A DNA stretch of 64,000 bases from Paramacrobiotus metropolitanus (Eukaryota; Tardigrada; Eutardigrada; Parachela; Macrobiotidae), in the NCBI RefSeq assembly GCF_019649055.1, contig NW_026570225.1, positions 62,001 to 126,000 of the forward strand, written 5' to 3'. The notes beneath the pieces are model-generated. The model ran no database searches, was not told the DNA's origin, and saw nothing but the letters and a program-made list of their open reading frames with translations. Each line of letters starts with the position of its first letter. The stretch's first letter is position 1. The translations under genes were made by a program, and so were the position numbers. This document shows, one piece after another, positions 50,369-63,700 of this stretch.

Positions 50369-50380
50369 TATATAAAAAGG
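50369..50380 (+). promoter_or_regulatory. TATA box of the secreted glycoprotein gene
   Basis: TATATAAAAAGG lies 149 bp ahead of the start codon at 50529. The motif and its distance suit a core promoter with a 5' untranslated region of roughly 120 bases. Confidence 0.5.
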
Positions 50381-50528
50381 CTGGTTAATATGCTGACCGT
50401 GCTATTTTATAACTGATACAAATATCTGCTATATATAAATTTTTTTTCAGTACTTTGATTGTGCCAAAAGTTGATCCGCATTTGTAACTGTGCATCCCTA
50501 GCGCTCACCGGTTATATTTATAGCAACG

Positions 50529-52506
50529 ATGGCTGTTGTCCTGAAGGTTTTACTTTTTGGTAGGCGTATAAGTACAGTATACGTTCGTGTACATTTCTGT
50601 TCTAATATAGCATAGGGATTCCGCCTGGAAACTTTTATACCGGTAAATGTACTGTAACATAATATATATTCGAGTGCTTATGCACAGGACTGGGGCTCAG
50701 TTGCTAAAATTTCCAGCAATATACAAATTTACATGACAGTCTTCGGGCGAAAATGCTTATATGCCTTTACCATTCCACACTTGCAAGTTACCAGACCGTT
50801 CTAAAAACCAATTTAAGAACACCAGAACTTTGTCCTAGGACAACAGCCTGGTCATTTCTTCCTTCTATAATCCATCGTTTAAAATTAATTGCTTCTCAGT
50901 AATACTCTCAGCCAACCGTTAAGGGGAACGACTAGAATCATGGTTGTGCGTACTTGAAACTATCCTATGGTGTGGAACAGCCACTAGATTTCTGGAGTAC
51001 AAAGTACCATCTGCCTAGTATTAATAATGTTAATGTTGACAGCAGACGGTACGTTGTACTTTACTTGTACTACCAGACGTACTTTACTTATAGACGTGAC
51101 CTTTGCGGAGTTCTTCGCTTCCAGATGGTGATTTGATTATTAATGTATTCCAATTTACTTGTAGGTTTCCTCTGTTGTGTGGTCGGCCCGAGTAATGCTC
51201 TGGGACCCTATTCCAGCGACGAAGAGCAGAATAACAATGGGAAGCCGGACAGCTGGCAGGAGATCACCTGGTGGCTGAGTCCGGATTTCGATACCGCATC
51301 CGATATGCGCGCCGGTCATCCCCGACCGCCGCATCCGCGCCCTCCTTTCCCACCCCGAGTGCCATTTTTTGTTGGAGTGTATGAGTCCAATCCGGAGAAG
51401 GAAGCGCAACGCAACATGTTCAAGGAGTACCAATGTCTAGGTAAATAAATAGTCCAAATTACACCGATAAAATTTTAGGCAGGATTTTGCCGAAAACACA
51501 AACAAGACTTAAGTATAAAACATTTTTTCTATCGTTTCCTTTGCGATGTTCTTTCGCAAGTTGCGCGCTTATCCTCGTGGCTCGTATGCAAGATGTACTG
51601 CATGTGAATTTACACATCTAATTTATACCGTTTATGAACTTTGAATTGACATGTAACTGGGTACTTTTGGCCTTTACATGCCGCTTTCACATAAATTTAA
51701 TGCCTGTTACATTCATTCCCATTTGATTTAACGATGGCGATTTTAACATAGGCATAATTAATTTTTTGTTAAAGAAACACTGTACTATGATGCAAGTCTA
51801 CTGTATTTTATTACAACGCTTCCGATCCACGCAAAATGATCGGTTTTGAAACGGAGCTAACTGTTTAGGCTTATCGACTGACCTAGTCGGCGCGACAATA
51901 CGTGTCAATATTTCCGTGGAAAACCGCACTAACTTCCATTACACCGAAACCGCCAACAACAATACAATCTGGGACTTTACCTTCCAACTGGGTGTGGCCA
52001 ATTCAACGACTTTCCTGGGTGGGAACGTAGACGTGAGTAGATGCAACGTATATGCACACAAAAATTCAAGCTTTAATCATCGCCAGTTACTGAGTCGCAA
52101 TTTTTGGCAGAAATTACGACTTAATTTTACCTCTTTAGGTTTTGGTGTTGGCCAAAAATCGTGAAAACAATCTGGATATTCTGTACAACAGTACGGCAAC
52201 CGGACGTGTGCGCATCTCCTTTGACTTCGAGGGACGGCTAGGACGCAGCCGCGGCTTCGATGCGGTAATGGTTATGCAACATGCACTATATGAGCTTACT
52301 GCTTAAATCGCGATTAACATAATTGATTTGGTGTGAACTTGCAGACATACCGCTGTGACCGTAATGCTACCAGCGACGCCACATCAGCTGTGCAGCAGCC
52401 GTTAGACCGGCCCGGAAGCAACACTGTCAAGGGCAACCGCCACTTCTCCGCTGTCCGCCGACCACCGCCACCACCGCCCAACGCTGGGCAAGCCGAGGAT
52501 TTCTAA
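50529..52506 (+). CDS. Secreted N-glycoprotein of unknown family, 252 aa
   Basis: Exons 50529-50559, 51165-51440, 51869-52032, 52139-52264 and 52345-52506 join to 759 nt. A signal peptide (MAVVLKVLLFGGFLCCVVGPSNA) is split by a phase-1 intron. The mature protein has an acidic Asn-rich start (SDEEQNNNGKPDSW) and a His/Pro/Arg-rich stretch (GHPRPPHPRPPFPPRVP). A probable beta-rich domain follows (ATIRVNISVENRTNFHY, IWDFTFQLGVANSTTF, DILYNSTATGRVRISFDF), then a Pro-rich tail (VRRPPPPPPNAGQ). At least six N-X-S/T sequons lie in the central part, and two cysteines (YQCL, YRCD) could pair. I do not recognise a family. It is probably extracellular matrix or body-fluid protein. An AATAAA lies at 52659-52664. 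Confidence 0.8.
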
Positions 52507-53859
52507 ACAACTGGAGTGCTGTGTCGTGGGAATTCATTAACATATAAACAGCCAGGATCAGCCGTGCAGCATTTTTATACCGAATCGGTGGTCCTAATTC
52601 TGACGTTCTGCTAACAGATTACAAAATTTAAAGTTTTCTAGAGTATGCATGTGGACTGAATAAAAATTACAATGTTATTGGCGCACTAATTTATACTTGC
52701 ACGCAAGATGTCAAACTTGATTTCGTTTAACTGAAACAAAGCTGCAGACAATAATATAAGAAAATTTGTTTTGACTTGGATGTTATACTCGCACCCAATA
52801 AAAATGACCTTATACAGCGTTGTAGCCAGGGGAATTTTTTGCATTTAAATTTTCCTAACAATTTTTTAATTTCTTCCGATAGAGTTTCAGTACACATATA
52901 GGTGTCTTAATTGCAATATCGAATCGGTTTAATAACGCGCCCTAATGATAAACTGCCAGCACAGTATCCTAGGTGTGCTCATGGGCCGCAGAACAATCAT
53001 TAAACCAGAAATGCTATCACGAATTTTTTGTCGCATTTTTTGTCGAATTTTGTTATGCATCCGGTCATCTTTCTCTTTCACCGGCTCCTGTTTTGAATCT
53101 ATTGAGGAAATTTTAATGTATGTGCTTGTAGCAGTAGTCATATCTAGATTATTTCCTCTATCCTAGTGCCGCGCATACACAGAGTGCCTGCATCATGAAT
53201 GTTCGTGTACCTGCACCACGCACAGCCTCGTCGTATCTTGCAAAGAACGCCTATTATCGTAATTGCTATTAACAAAATTTGCACGCAGTCCAGACAGCAG
53301 CAGTGACCGAGCCCTCCGGTTTCTACACTGAAATATTATCCCCAAAACATTTTCTAATTATACAAACGCAATCGGATCCCGATGAAAGATCCGCAACCCA
53401 CAATTAAACACTCCGTATATACAGTCGACAACCGGCGTATTCACAAACTACATGCAATGTTCACTCCCGTAAGCGATGATTAAAATATCGGATTTAAAGC
53501 TGTCATGAGGAAGCGATCACTATCGTTCTGTGATTTTTTTGCTTCTTTCACTTATCCCTTCGGCAAGTGTACAAAGAGACTGTTAAAAGGATTTATGCGA
53601 GATTTTCAGCACGCGATCGTTTTGCTTGATGTTGTGCAGCTACATATGCGACAAACTTCCGTCGACATATATATATTGCAAGGCTACTACGTCCATTGTA
53701 CATAGTATAATTGTTGTGTGCCTATATAATGCTTTTTCCGGATGTACCGGGTGCGAGAAACAGGGACACCATGCCAGAGTGACTTGCTGACTTTTTGTGG
53801 ACCAATAAGCGTCATCCATATACAGATATACACACATCAATACAACAAACACTGCAGCC
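52507..53859. other. Intergenic spacer, about 1.35 kb
   Basis: This holds the 3' end of the secreted glycoprotein gene (AATAAA at 52659-52664) and the presumed promoter of the GPCR. No other gene is recognised. Confidence 0.5.
53723..53729 (+). promoter_or_regulatory. Candidate TATA box of the GPCR gene
   Basis: TATATAA lies 137 bp ahead of the start codon at 53860, in an otherwise mixed-composition stretch. This is a plausible core promoter. Confidence 0.35.
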
Positions 53860-56800
53860 ATGTATTTTATTGCGCCGAGTTTATCAAGCGAATCCATTGA
53901 TTTCCTCCAGCACAAGGTCGATGCGGTTTATTCGACATTAACGAGCAATATGGACAATCTGACTACCGATAACATATTGACTGTGGGACTGCAGCAGTCG
54001 GTCTCGTCGTCTTCCACTCATAAACTGCTGGGGAATTATAGTCTAAATCTGAATTTGGTGGCCCATCTCAGTTTGTTTGTATCCAAACGGCGTCTGTGGA
54101 TGGATAACGGTACGACAGCAACGCCCGGCATCCATGTGCCGGTATTCTTTCCCTGGGAATATCGCGTCTTTGCCACATTACTGCATGGACTGATCTTTTT
54201 GCTGGGTGTGGCCGGCAATATCCTTGTGGTCATTGTCGTGCGCCGGACCAAGTCGATGCACGTGCCGACCTATTGCTATCTCGTAAGTGAAAGGTCATTA
54301 CATGTCATATGACCCTGAATTAAACAATAGCGACCGATCGTTCTGCCAAAAGCTAAATTACGACCCTAGTTTAACATTCAAACAAAATTTAGCTGTTTTA
54401 GCAGTTTCTTTGCAGTTTTTTCATGCTGCAGTGGTTAATTACAACGCATAATATTCTACTCGTGTACTTTTTTTGGGATTGTATACCTTTCCAGAAATGT
54501 CTTTTTTGCTATATAACACTGGCCTTTGCTCGTGCCTGTAAAAGGTCACCGTCGCTGGATTCTTGTGACCGTTACAATTTATTTGCCTACGTTGTGCCGT
54601 ATCATAAAGTTGTCGTTTCACGAGACCTACACAAATGCAGATTTCCTCCAGACACAACATACTAGTTTTCCATTGATGTTTATAATTGCAATTTTGGACA
54701 GATAATGATAGTTTTGTGGAAGATGAATAAAAGTTCTTTGCCCGTGCACAGCTGGATGCTGCTGTGATAATAACGCAACCGCAACGTTCCTGATTTTTCT
54801 AGTACTAGTCAACATGTCCTTTATGCAGCGGTGGAAACTGATACTCGTATATATTAATCCGGTTAGTTGCAATGTTTGGTAGAATTTCCAAAAACATGCG
54901 GATTAAGTTGCATCAAATTAGTCAAATTAAAATCCGTTTTGAAAGCAAAATAATCCCCTATCAGATCGTATTTCGTGACTATCGAAGTACGTTAACTGCA
55001 TTTAAAACCTGGATGAAAACTGACAAAATATCTAGGTCCCGAGATTGATACAAATTCTTAACAACTGTTCCGTCATCGGAAGCATGGCTTGCATTTTCCG
55101 CATCTCATATGAATCGTACTGGGTTTAAGATGTGACACTATCAGAATGATTGCTTTCTCTACACCCAAGTTACTGTGCACAAGTAATTCTCAATTATTAC
55201 GTACCTTCCAATTGCACTCGTACTGTCAATCACTGTTTTTATTACAGACTGCACTATTTTAAAGTTTTTTACAATATTGCGATACAACGAATACGCTTCA
55301 TAAACAACTGTGTTTTTAGTTAGGATTTTTTGTGAAGCTGATGGAATACATTACCATCATATGCCCTACAATTATATTCCACACTTCACTGTCTGACAAC
55401 TTTTGACAACATTGCCGGTTTATATATGCCTGTCTTCCTGTAACTATTCTGATATCACAATTCTCCAGGGATGCCACTTGTCTGTTGCTTAATAAAGAAT
55501 CTGTCGGCCGCCAATCTTTGCGTCATTATCGATTCATCATAATTTGCTTTTTTAGATTATACAATTTCAGCACTGATTGCTAATTCTCAGTACCAGGGAA
55601 GAGTTCATTCTGTGGTTACCACAGTTTTATAGATCAGCAGAAAAAAAAACCGAACCTCCATAGTGAACTAACTAAGTTACTAAACATACATACTCTAACG
55701 GTTTCCCCACAGACACAATTTCGACAATATCAATTTTACGGTAAAAAGATCATTAGTGAATCCATTTTCTGTTATGCGCGTTGTTGGCTTGATTTTCTAG
55801 CATTTTTATACTCAATAGCGCTAGCAAAATTTAGTTACTTGCGCGTTTGCTTAAACTGTATTGTATTGCGGTTGCGACAGTATTGTATTTATAGTATACA
55901 GGCTAATGCCCATTTGCACTGCATGCAGGAATCGTTAGCCATTGCTGACCTTCTCGTGATATGGGCCTGCATTCCGGAAGCAATTGTATCCTACCATGTT
56001 TACGCACATCAGTATGTTTTTGGACAAGTAGGATGTTCGCTGTTAATTTTCCTATCCTTCCTTGGCATCAATGCCAGTTGCCTCAGGTACAGAACAATGC
56101 GCAGCGGGTTAAATAAGTGCAGCTATTATCCTAATTAGGGTGTTCAGTGCATAAACTGAACATGCCATTATCTGATACAGTATCACAGAAAGAAATTTTA
56201 ATTTTATGTATGCATTTTAAACATGTATACGTCAAATTATGATGTATCAGAAAACGTATTTAACAGAATTCCTTTTTTACAGCATTTTGGCATTTACAGT
56301 GGAGGTAAGCTCAAAATGCAATGCAGTTTACTTCGCTGCTTGTACCTATGCATAATATTAATCGTTTACAAAATCTGTAACAATGGAATCGTGAGCACTT
56401 TCACAAATTAAATGCTTATGCATATACAAGTGCATTTGAAAAATACGTTATGCCGATTATTGTGTTCTTTAAAATTTAGTGCGTGACTAAAAATGGGCAG
56501 ATGTTAACTAAAAAAATTAAAAAATTGTATCGGTTTTTTTTTTATTGTTGGAAACTTTCGCAACTGGCATATGTACTGGTGGCATATGCGTAATAAAGTG
56601 TTGCGCTTATGTAGCGTTTCATCGCCATTTGCCAGCCGTTGCGGGCCAAATCCATTTGCACACTGCAGCGGGCCAAGAAAATCATTATCGGTTTGTGGAT
56701 TGTGGCCTTGCTATCGGCATCACCCTGGCTGGGATTAACTGTGATTGTCAGATATTCTCATTCTCCGGAAATAGATATATGTGAGTTTCGTGTATCACGT

Positions 56801-59451
56801 CAGAAATATAAGTTTATATTCGGCGCCGATCTCCTGCTCTTCTACGTCATACCGCTCATCACGGCCAGTATTCTCTATTCGAAAATCGGATTTGCTCTGC
56901 GCAAACGGACCCCGGATCGGGAACATGCCGGTACGAGAAGGGCGGCAGCGTCGGACAACCGTTCCCACGATTATCCGTCCACTGCGCCAGCCGTCGACAA
57001 TGGCAGTGCTAACCATGAGGCCAAGTTGGTGGAGCGGAAGCCCTGTGAATGGCGAACACAATCCCGGGCCGGACGTAATGGGACGTGCAGCTCATTAATT
57101 GTTGGCGACTCACTGCGAAGCGGCACGTCAGCGCTCAGCATTCGCAATGCCCGTATCAAAGTACGTTAATTAATTTATAACGGATCACTGAACATGCAGG
57201 CGACATCGTTACGTATACATACGATTTTCATGCATACTTTTTTGATCTTGCGTCCACCAGTAAGTGGTTCAAAATGCAAAAATATGTAAAAAGCGAAGAT
57301 ACTGTATACGGAGTGCAACAGTGATTTTGCGGAAGTTGTGATTAATCTGTATGTACTAGATCAAAGTGCATCGTGGTTAAAAATTTTTTAGTACACATAA
57401 ACTTTTTTGACAACACGTTTAACGCTTTGAACACACACACCAACGCAAAATTATATTAATTCCATACATTAATATTCATCAAGAGCTGTTGTCAAAGCTT
57501 TCCCAGTTTCCGTAAAGTGCATTTTTAAAATCAGTACATTAATATCGATTACACGATAAAATACAATACTTCAATAAGTCTGGAAATTATTTTCCCTAAT
57601 TGAAAGCCGGTAAAACGTAAGTCACCGAAAAATGGGGCTCTTCAGTTTTATTGTGAACAGCCCTGAAAATCCTTGCCGACGTCAGCAGCGCGTGGCTCTT
57701 TTGGCACTCGTTATGTTTGTGCCGATAATCTATTGATCCTTAAACCGACCACGGTTTTTAATTGTAGGTTGTAAGGATGCTGCTCGTCATCGTTGTACTG
57801 TTCGCCGTACTGTGGCTGCCGTATCGCGGTATTATGCTGTACAATACCTTTGCCAAACGACCGGCATTAAACAAGTGGCTGATGCTCTTTGCCAAGACGT
57901 GTATCTTTCTCAATTCCTCTATCAATCCCATCCTGTATAACGCCATGAGCAAGCGCTTCCGCAAGGCCTTCTCCTCCGTGCTGGCCTGTCAACAGCGTAA
58001 GACACTTCCGGTTCAATTGCACTTGCAGGCGACGGCCACCGCTGTACAGCAGCACGTACGCGTACTGCCGCAGCGGCGGGCCACGCTCATGGCCAGCCGC
58101 GAACGCGATATCGATCACGAACAACGGCCAACACAACGTCATGACCGCAATCACATAAAATGGCGCTTATGGCAGTCGGTTGATTAGATAATTATTATGC
58201 AGTGCACAGCCAGGTAACCAATATCTGTTATCAATGTTTTAATTTCTTTATTCCTTACTTTAGTTTGTGTAAGCTCTGGCATATCAGCTTTTCAAATTTC
58301 TTACGCCGATAAATCAAAATAACTTTTAAAACTGCAAATGCACGGCATTAATTAACAGGTAAATTTTAACGTTCTACGGTGTCACTTTTCAAAAGAAGAA
58401 TAAAATTTCAAAATAAACATTAGAATTCTGCTTTGTACAGCACTAATTCGATAATTCTTTAGCTGGAAACGTTTTCACATTCTACTGAAATCAAGTGTTG
58501 CGTTTAGTTTATAATATTTTTGTAGTCTTTTCATATTTATAATTTTTATCCAAATAAAAAGCAATTTCATATTGTATCGAAATCGTTTTTCAGTCTTTTG
58601 CAAAATCTTTTTTGTAGTGTCCATGTTTATAAAATTATTACGCTTACAAGACTACTGAGTATTTGCGGGTGTTCCCGGTCATGCTTTTCCTGTTGGTGGC
58701 TTTTATGTGCGCTACCATATGTGCGTAATTTCCTGTCTGCCACAATCCACATTATGTGTTTCGTGCGCCACTCCTTATGTGATTGTCGTTATTTGTTGTC
58801 TCCCACCTAAAGGTCGTGCATTTTACATGTATGTCTCACATCCGTCCATCTGTGCACATCATCCGGGAACACACAAATAATTCTGTCATCTTGAATATGT
58901 ATATGCAAAATATGCTATGGATGTACGCTGTGTACGTAAATTCTTGATTGTCTCTGCACCTGCAAATTTCATTAACCGCCTTCAAATCTGTCCATTTCCG
59001 CTAACACCAACGAAGTTAGCCAAATGTGCCCGTATGCTTGTGCAATTACCTGCGTCGTTAAGAATGTCCCCTTTTCACAACCTTTCCACATGCGTGCGCA
59101 CCAATACTTTATCACATTCAGTAATCAATGCAATTTTCTATTGTATAAATGAAGTTGTGCTGGTTTTCAGGAAAACAACGCCCAGCGACATCCAGTACCC
59201 GCTTACTGAATTCGGCCAGTCCCAGTCCGAGTATAGCTGATCAGGGACGGAGTTATCATACCGGCAACGGAACGGTCACTTCCCCCGTGGAGTGTATTGT
59301 GACCTATAAGGGATTCCAGTCACTACGTGTTATACCGGCTCATCACCGGCATCGCTCCTATACATCATCCATGGCCGGCCCGACCGTCACCACCACCATT
59401 AATCCGGCCTTTATGCCGACCGATAAATCTCCAGCTCGTAAATCCTTATAG
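53860..59451 (+). CDS. trhr: TRH-receptor-like peptide GPCR, 522 or 552 aa
   Basis: Exons 53860-54282, 55929-56086, 56283-56304, 56615-57160 and 57768-57996 plus 59171-59451 (552 aa). Alternatively, exon 5 reads on to a stop at 58187 (522 aa). Class A features include an N-terminus with glycosylation sites (NLT, NYS, NGT) and TM1 with LLGVAGNILVVIVV. They also include HVPTYCYLESLAIADLLV (TM2), VGCSLLIFLSFLGINASCL (TM3), E-R-F in place of DRY, FIAICQPLRAKSICTLQRAKKI, VVRMLLVIVVLFAVLWLPYR (TM6) and NSSINPILYNAMSKRFRKAF (TM7). LGINAS, the ICHP/ICQP loop with RAKKIII and the TM6-TM7 region are closest to TRH receptors (invertebrate EFLGamide/TRH type), which act through Gq. The third intracellular loop is long, about 110 residues. 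Ligand assignment is by similarity only. AATAAA at 58399-58404 would serve the shorter form. Confidence 0.92.
59171..59451 (+). other. Alternative last exon of the GPCR
   Basis: This has acceptor TTTTCAG and is open to a stop at 59449-59451. It enters in phase 1, matching the GTAAGA donor at 57997 that lies inside the exon 5 reading frame just after the eighth-helix region (VLACQQ). It replaces the long-exon tail with a Ser/Thr/Pro-rich one (ATSSTRLLNSASPSPS, ending PARKSL). The donor strength and codon-like composition make this splice likely. Confidence 0.7.
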
Positions 59452-60780
59452 AAGACGTCTTTTCCGCCGGCGTTCGCTGACATGCCCGTACAGTGCTGCG
59501 TATAGTGTACGCCTCTCTCCCGGCCTAATAATGATAAATCAGACCGTCCATTTACTGCCAACAATTTGCATATTGTGGTGTCTTTTGTGGACAGGCAAAA
59601 AATGAAGACTATCTTTTATCTTAATGGTACGATTGTACCGGCATGAATGGAGTATGTACGGCGAATAGTAAAGCGTGGTCTATTATATCAAAAAGTGTTT
59701 CCTCTTAGTGCATACGCAGAGCTCTTATCAGTCAACGCACAAAAGACCTATTATGTAAAAATCGTACAATACTCGAATACATCCAGAAACTTCGGATCGA
59801 TTATTAAATAATTACGATTAACAAATGAACCGTAGAGTAACACAATCTCAAAATTAACGCATCCTGATACGGATTACGGGGATGGTATCTTGTTATCTTA
59901 AACCCTAAAGTAATGCAGCAGTCTCTTCAGCAGCAAAATTCAGCTGTCAACTTCATACATCTTGTTAAACAAAGTTAGATAAAGTCATAAAACTGATTTT
60001 CAAATTACTATTTTTTATCTGTTGCTGGTTCCCAGTTTTACTTGGTATGCTATTTTAACTGAGTGGTGTGTTCTGCTGCTATGGAATACTGCACATTCTG
60101 TCCGGTACTAAGGTAGTGTGGTGGCAGAGAAACTTTTTACATTTTGTTGCGCACACAGTCGGTATGCTCTGGAGGGTGCTTTAGAAACGCTGATGACAGT
60201 GGTCGAAAAATAGCATCATTTAGCAAGTCGAAATAAAAACAAGGCGTCGTACGTATGCTTACTAAGTATTACTTGGTCGTACCCTACAAACGTTGCACTG
60301 ATTCTTACAACTGTTCCGCAGTGCTCGTGCCCCTGCGGGATTTCCTACCGAAACCATTCAAGCCGGGTAGATCAATGGCCCAGCTTTTTCCGAAATACCT
60401 AGCTTATTTCCACTATTATTAACCGCTCACACACAAACGCCTCATTAGTTGACGGAAACGACAAGTAAAAGGCATCAAAGGTCAGATTGCGGCGGAAGTA
60501 GGGATCGCGTCTCAGTAACCGGAGAACAGCGCACACCGGGGCCATTACGGCCTCATTAAGGAATCAGCACCTTATCAGATGGAGTAGACATCCCGGCCGT
60601 GCTGCGCACACATTTTCCTCTTAATCAAATCATCACGCGTCCCTCCAAGCGTACACATATTCGAAGCATACACACATTCGACACGTCAGCAACAGTAACA
60701 GATCAATCAACAATTCCCGGTAGAAAACCCACGCCTGCCCACACATATTGTTCATTTAAAAAATTAAAACCGTCCATGTC
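59452..60780. other. Spacer between convergent GPCR and M3 peptidase genes
   Basis: No gene is recognised; this contains the 3' ends of both neighbours. No nearby AATAAA was seen for the long GPCR form except a distant one at about 60232. Confidence 0.5.
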
Positions 60781-63700
60781 TTAAACTATTTCGTGTTGTC
60801 GGAGCAACGCCTGCGATTGTACATCCCGGCCGCGGAAACGTCGGAACACCTCATCGGCCGGCACACTTCCACCGAGACTCAGAAATGTATCACGGAACCT
60901 GCAACAGTTCAGTCATAAATCATAATCAATGTGGAACATCTAGAAAGCGTACCGAGTACAGATGTACTCAACAAGATCTGTAAGTTTTCCAGAAAACTCA
61001 GACTGATAATAATTAGAACTGAAAGAGCGTCAAATATGGCTAGCTTTCCGCGACAATTATTGGTTCTTCTTACTGTGTTACAACTTGATATTAAACAAAT
61101 GAAAAACATTTTTCAGTATTTTTAATTTTTTATGATTCAAGCGACGGCGAAACAAATATACTTCGCGCATTTCCTTTGCAGGAATTTAGAAGCACCTGAA
61201 TTCATTAATATAACAGCGTTTTTGTCAACAACTGAAATTTTCACCACGTACTTGCGTCCGATCTTCATCAGCTGATCGGAATTATTAAAACCGGCTTCCT
61301 CCAGTGCGCTAAATGCGTCAGCCGCCACCATCTACAAGTTGTAAGTCACAACAAAACAATGTACAAAGAAAGAACCGGAAGAAGAACAGCATTACACCGA
61401 CCTCGGACCATAAGAACGAATAATATGCTGCCGCGTGATCACCAATGAAAATGTGAGCAAAACCACAGGGATGCGCATCCATCTTCTCCAGGGGAAAAGG
61501 CATAAAATCTCTCCATACATCTTTCATGATGTCTTGCCAGAAATCGGGTCTACAAAAGAAAAATGCGATTTTCAAATAAGTTCCAGACCGTAGAACCACG
61601 AGTAATTAAAATGTCGCTTCAGTTCAAATTGTGCAAACATAATTCAGGTTTTTTACAACCATAATTACTATAACATCAGTAATTTAAATTTTATTTAAAC
61701 AATATAACCAGCATTACAAATACTGGGTCGAAAAAGTAAAACAGAGCTGACCAAAGGAAATCAAACGGAAGTTTGTACTGAGTAGGCTGGCTTACTTCGA
61801 ATACAGCGACAGATCCAGTACGCCGAAGTACATTTCTGTTAAGAGGTCCAGCGACGAAAGATGGTTCTCGGCCTTGAGCAGTGTCTGCATGGTTTCCGCC
61901 GGTAAGGTCTTACCGGTGTTAACATTGCGACTTAAAGATTCAAGGATTTCCGGCCGACGCAACAACATTCGCATAAAATTTCCCGAAACATCCAGTGCAT
62001 CCCACTGGACGTTATTAACACCGGATACATCACTGTAGGGCGATGTTGTCAACAGATGCTGCAACGCCGTGCCAAACTGCAAGTTCAAAACGCGCAACGC
62101 TCAGTACCGTTAACGAGAAAACTGGAAAACACCGCGTAAATAGAGTACCGTACCCTCTGAAACAAAGCCGACACATCGTCAAACGTTAACAATGATGAGA
62201 TCTTTCCGCTAGGTGGCATGAAACTGAAAATCAGTGCTGCGAGTGGTCTTGCTTGGGCTGCGTCATTTCGATCTAAAAACGCACACACACCGTTGTGTGT
62301 TTGCTATGCTAATATAAGTCACTGATCAGTATCTCCAGAAAAAACATTAACTATTGACAGTCATTAATTTTAAGTTTCTAACCTACTTTGCCCTAGCTCC
62401 ACTTGAGGTGCAGTGTGTTTTTCATCTGGCCTCGCGTATGGGTCCAAATAAAATCCAGATATCGGTTGGCCTTCTTCGTTGTAAACTTGGTAGAACGAGA
62501 CATCCTTGTGCCACACAGGAACTTTGTCAGATTTCTTGATAGAAATTCCATACAATTTCTGGCATAAACTGAACATTCCGTCGAGCACATGTGGGAGGGG
62601 AAAATATGGTCGAATACGATCTTGTTTGACTCTGTAAAAACGAATTTCTATACGATTATGTTCCAATGAAATTATCAGGCCACTGTGAAAAAAACAAGTA
62701 AAATATCCCAAGGTTTAATGGATGAAACAAATCATTAAAATAATTGATCAGAGGCAGAGAAAACAATTCACATAACAGAATTGGAAAACAAGCTGGCAAG
62801 TTGAAGCTGCATTTAAGGTAGTTTCAACTGTTGAAGAAGCAATGAGAATCTTCAACGTTATCAAATTCTGGGAAAACTGATTCAAAAAAAATAAATTACC
62901 CAAAATCACGGTCCGCCTGTCGCCGCCTCCAGTATGCCACATCCCACACTTGTAGCTCATGCCGGAATCCGTTTTCCCCAGCAAACTTCTGCAGAGCTTC
63001 CAGTTCACCCTGACATTTCACTTTACTGGGAACTGTCATTTCCGACACAACGTTCATCACATTGGCCATTGACCTGGCCATTTTCGTCTCCATGGATAGC
63101 GCGGCGTAATTATCGTATCCCAAAATCTTTGCTTCCCGCGATCTGCTCAGATAAACAATTATAATATCAAATTATACTGAAGCAAGAAGCATAACTTTAG
63201 AACGGACCGTAACTGGCGAATATCTTCGATGACCAAACTATTGTTGGTATCAGGATCTCGAAATCCGGCTCGACCAACTAAAGCCTGCCATGTCTGGAAG
63301 CGGACGGTCCTATCGCTGCAGTATTTCATAAAGGCATTGTATGAAGCGCTCCGCAAGGATAGTGCTGGTCGGGAAAGAGTCTGGTCTTTCGTACTATCTT
63401 CACTGTGAAAAGAAGATAATTTCTGTGTTCAACAGGCACCATATTAACCGAGAGACATTAACATACGTAAGCAATTTACGAAGGTAATAATTATGTAGAA
63501 AAAATAGCAACAACCGTCATAGTTTAACAGATCTGGCTTACAATTCCCATTTGACTCACCGCGGTCTGTAAAATAACTGCATGACTTCCGCTGGCGGCTC
63601 ATCTAGCATTCTGGCATCCGGAAGAAACGACGTAGACTGGCGGGCCGTGACAACCAAATTTCTCCTGCCATACAAAAAGTCACCGGAAAAACTCAGGAAA

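Larger units (their letters stand above)
47339..50528. other. Intergenic spacer, about 3.2 kb
   Basis: No coding gene is recognised. Non-coding structure includes a 27-bp direct repeat (47781-47807 and 47927-47953), a 22-bp palindrome at 48544-48565 beside a 14-bp one, and a strong hairpin at 49045-49078. An A/T-rich block at 49360-49470 carries repeated [18 protein letters not shown] words. A TATA element lies near the right end. Confidence 0.55.
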
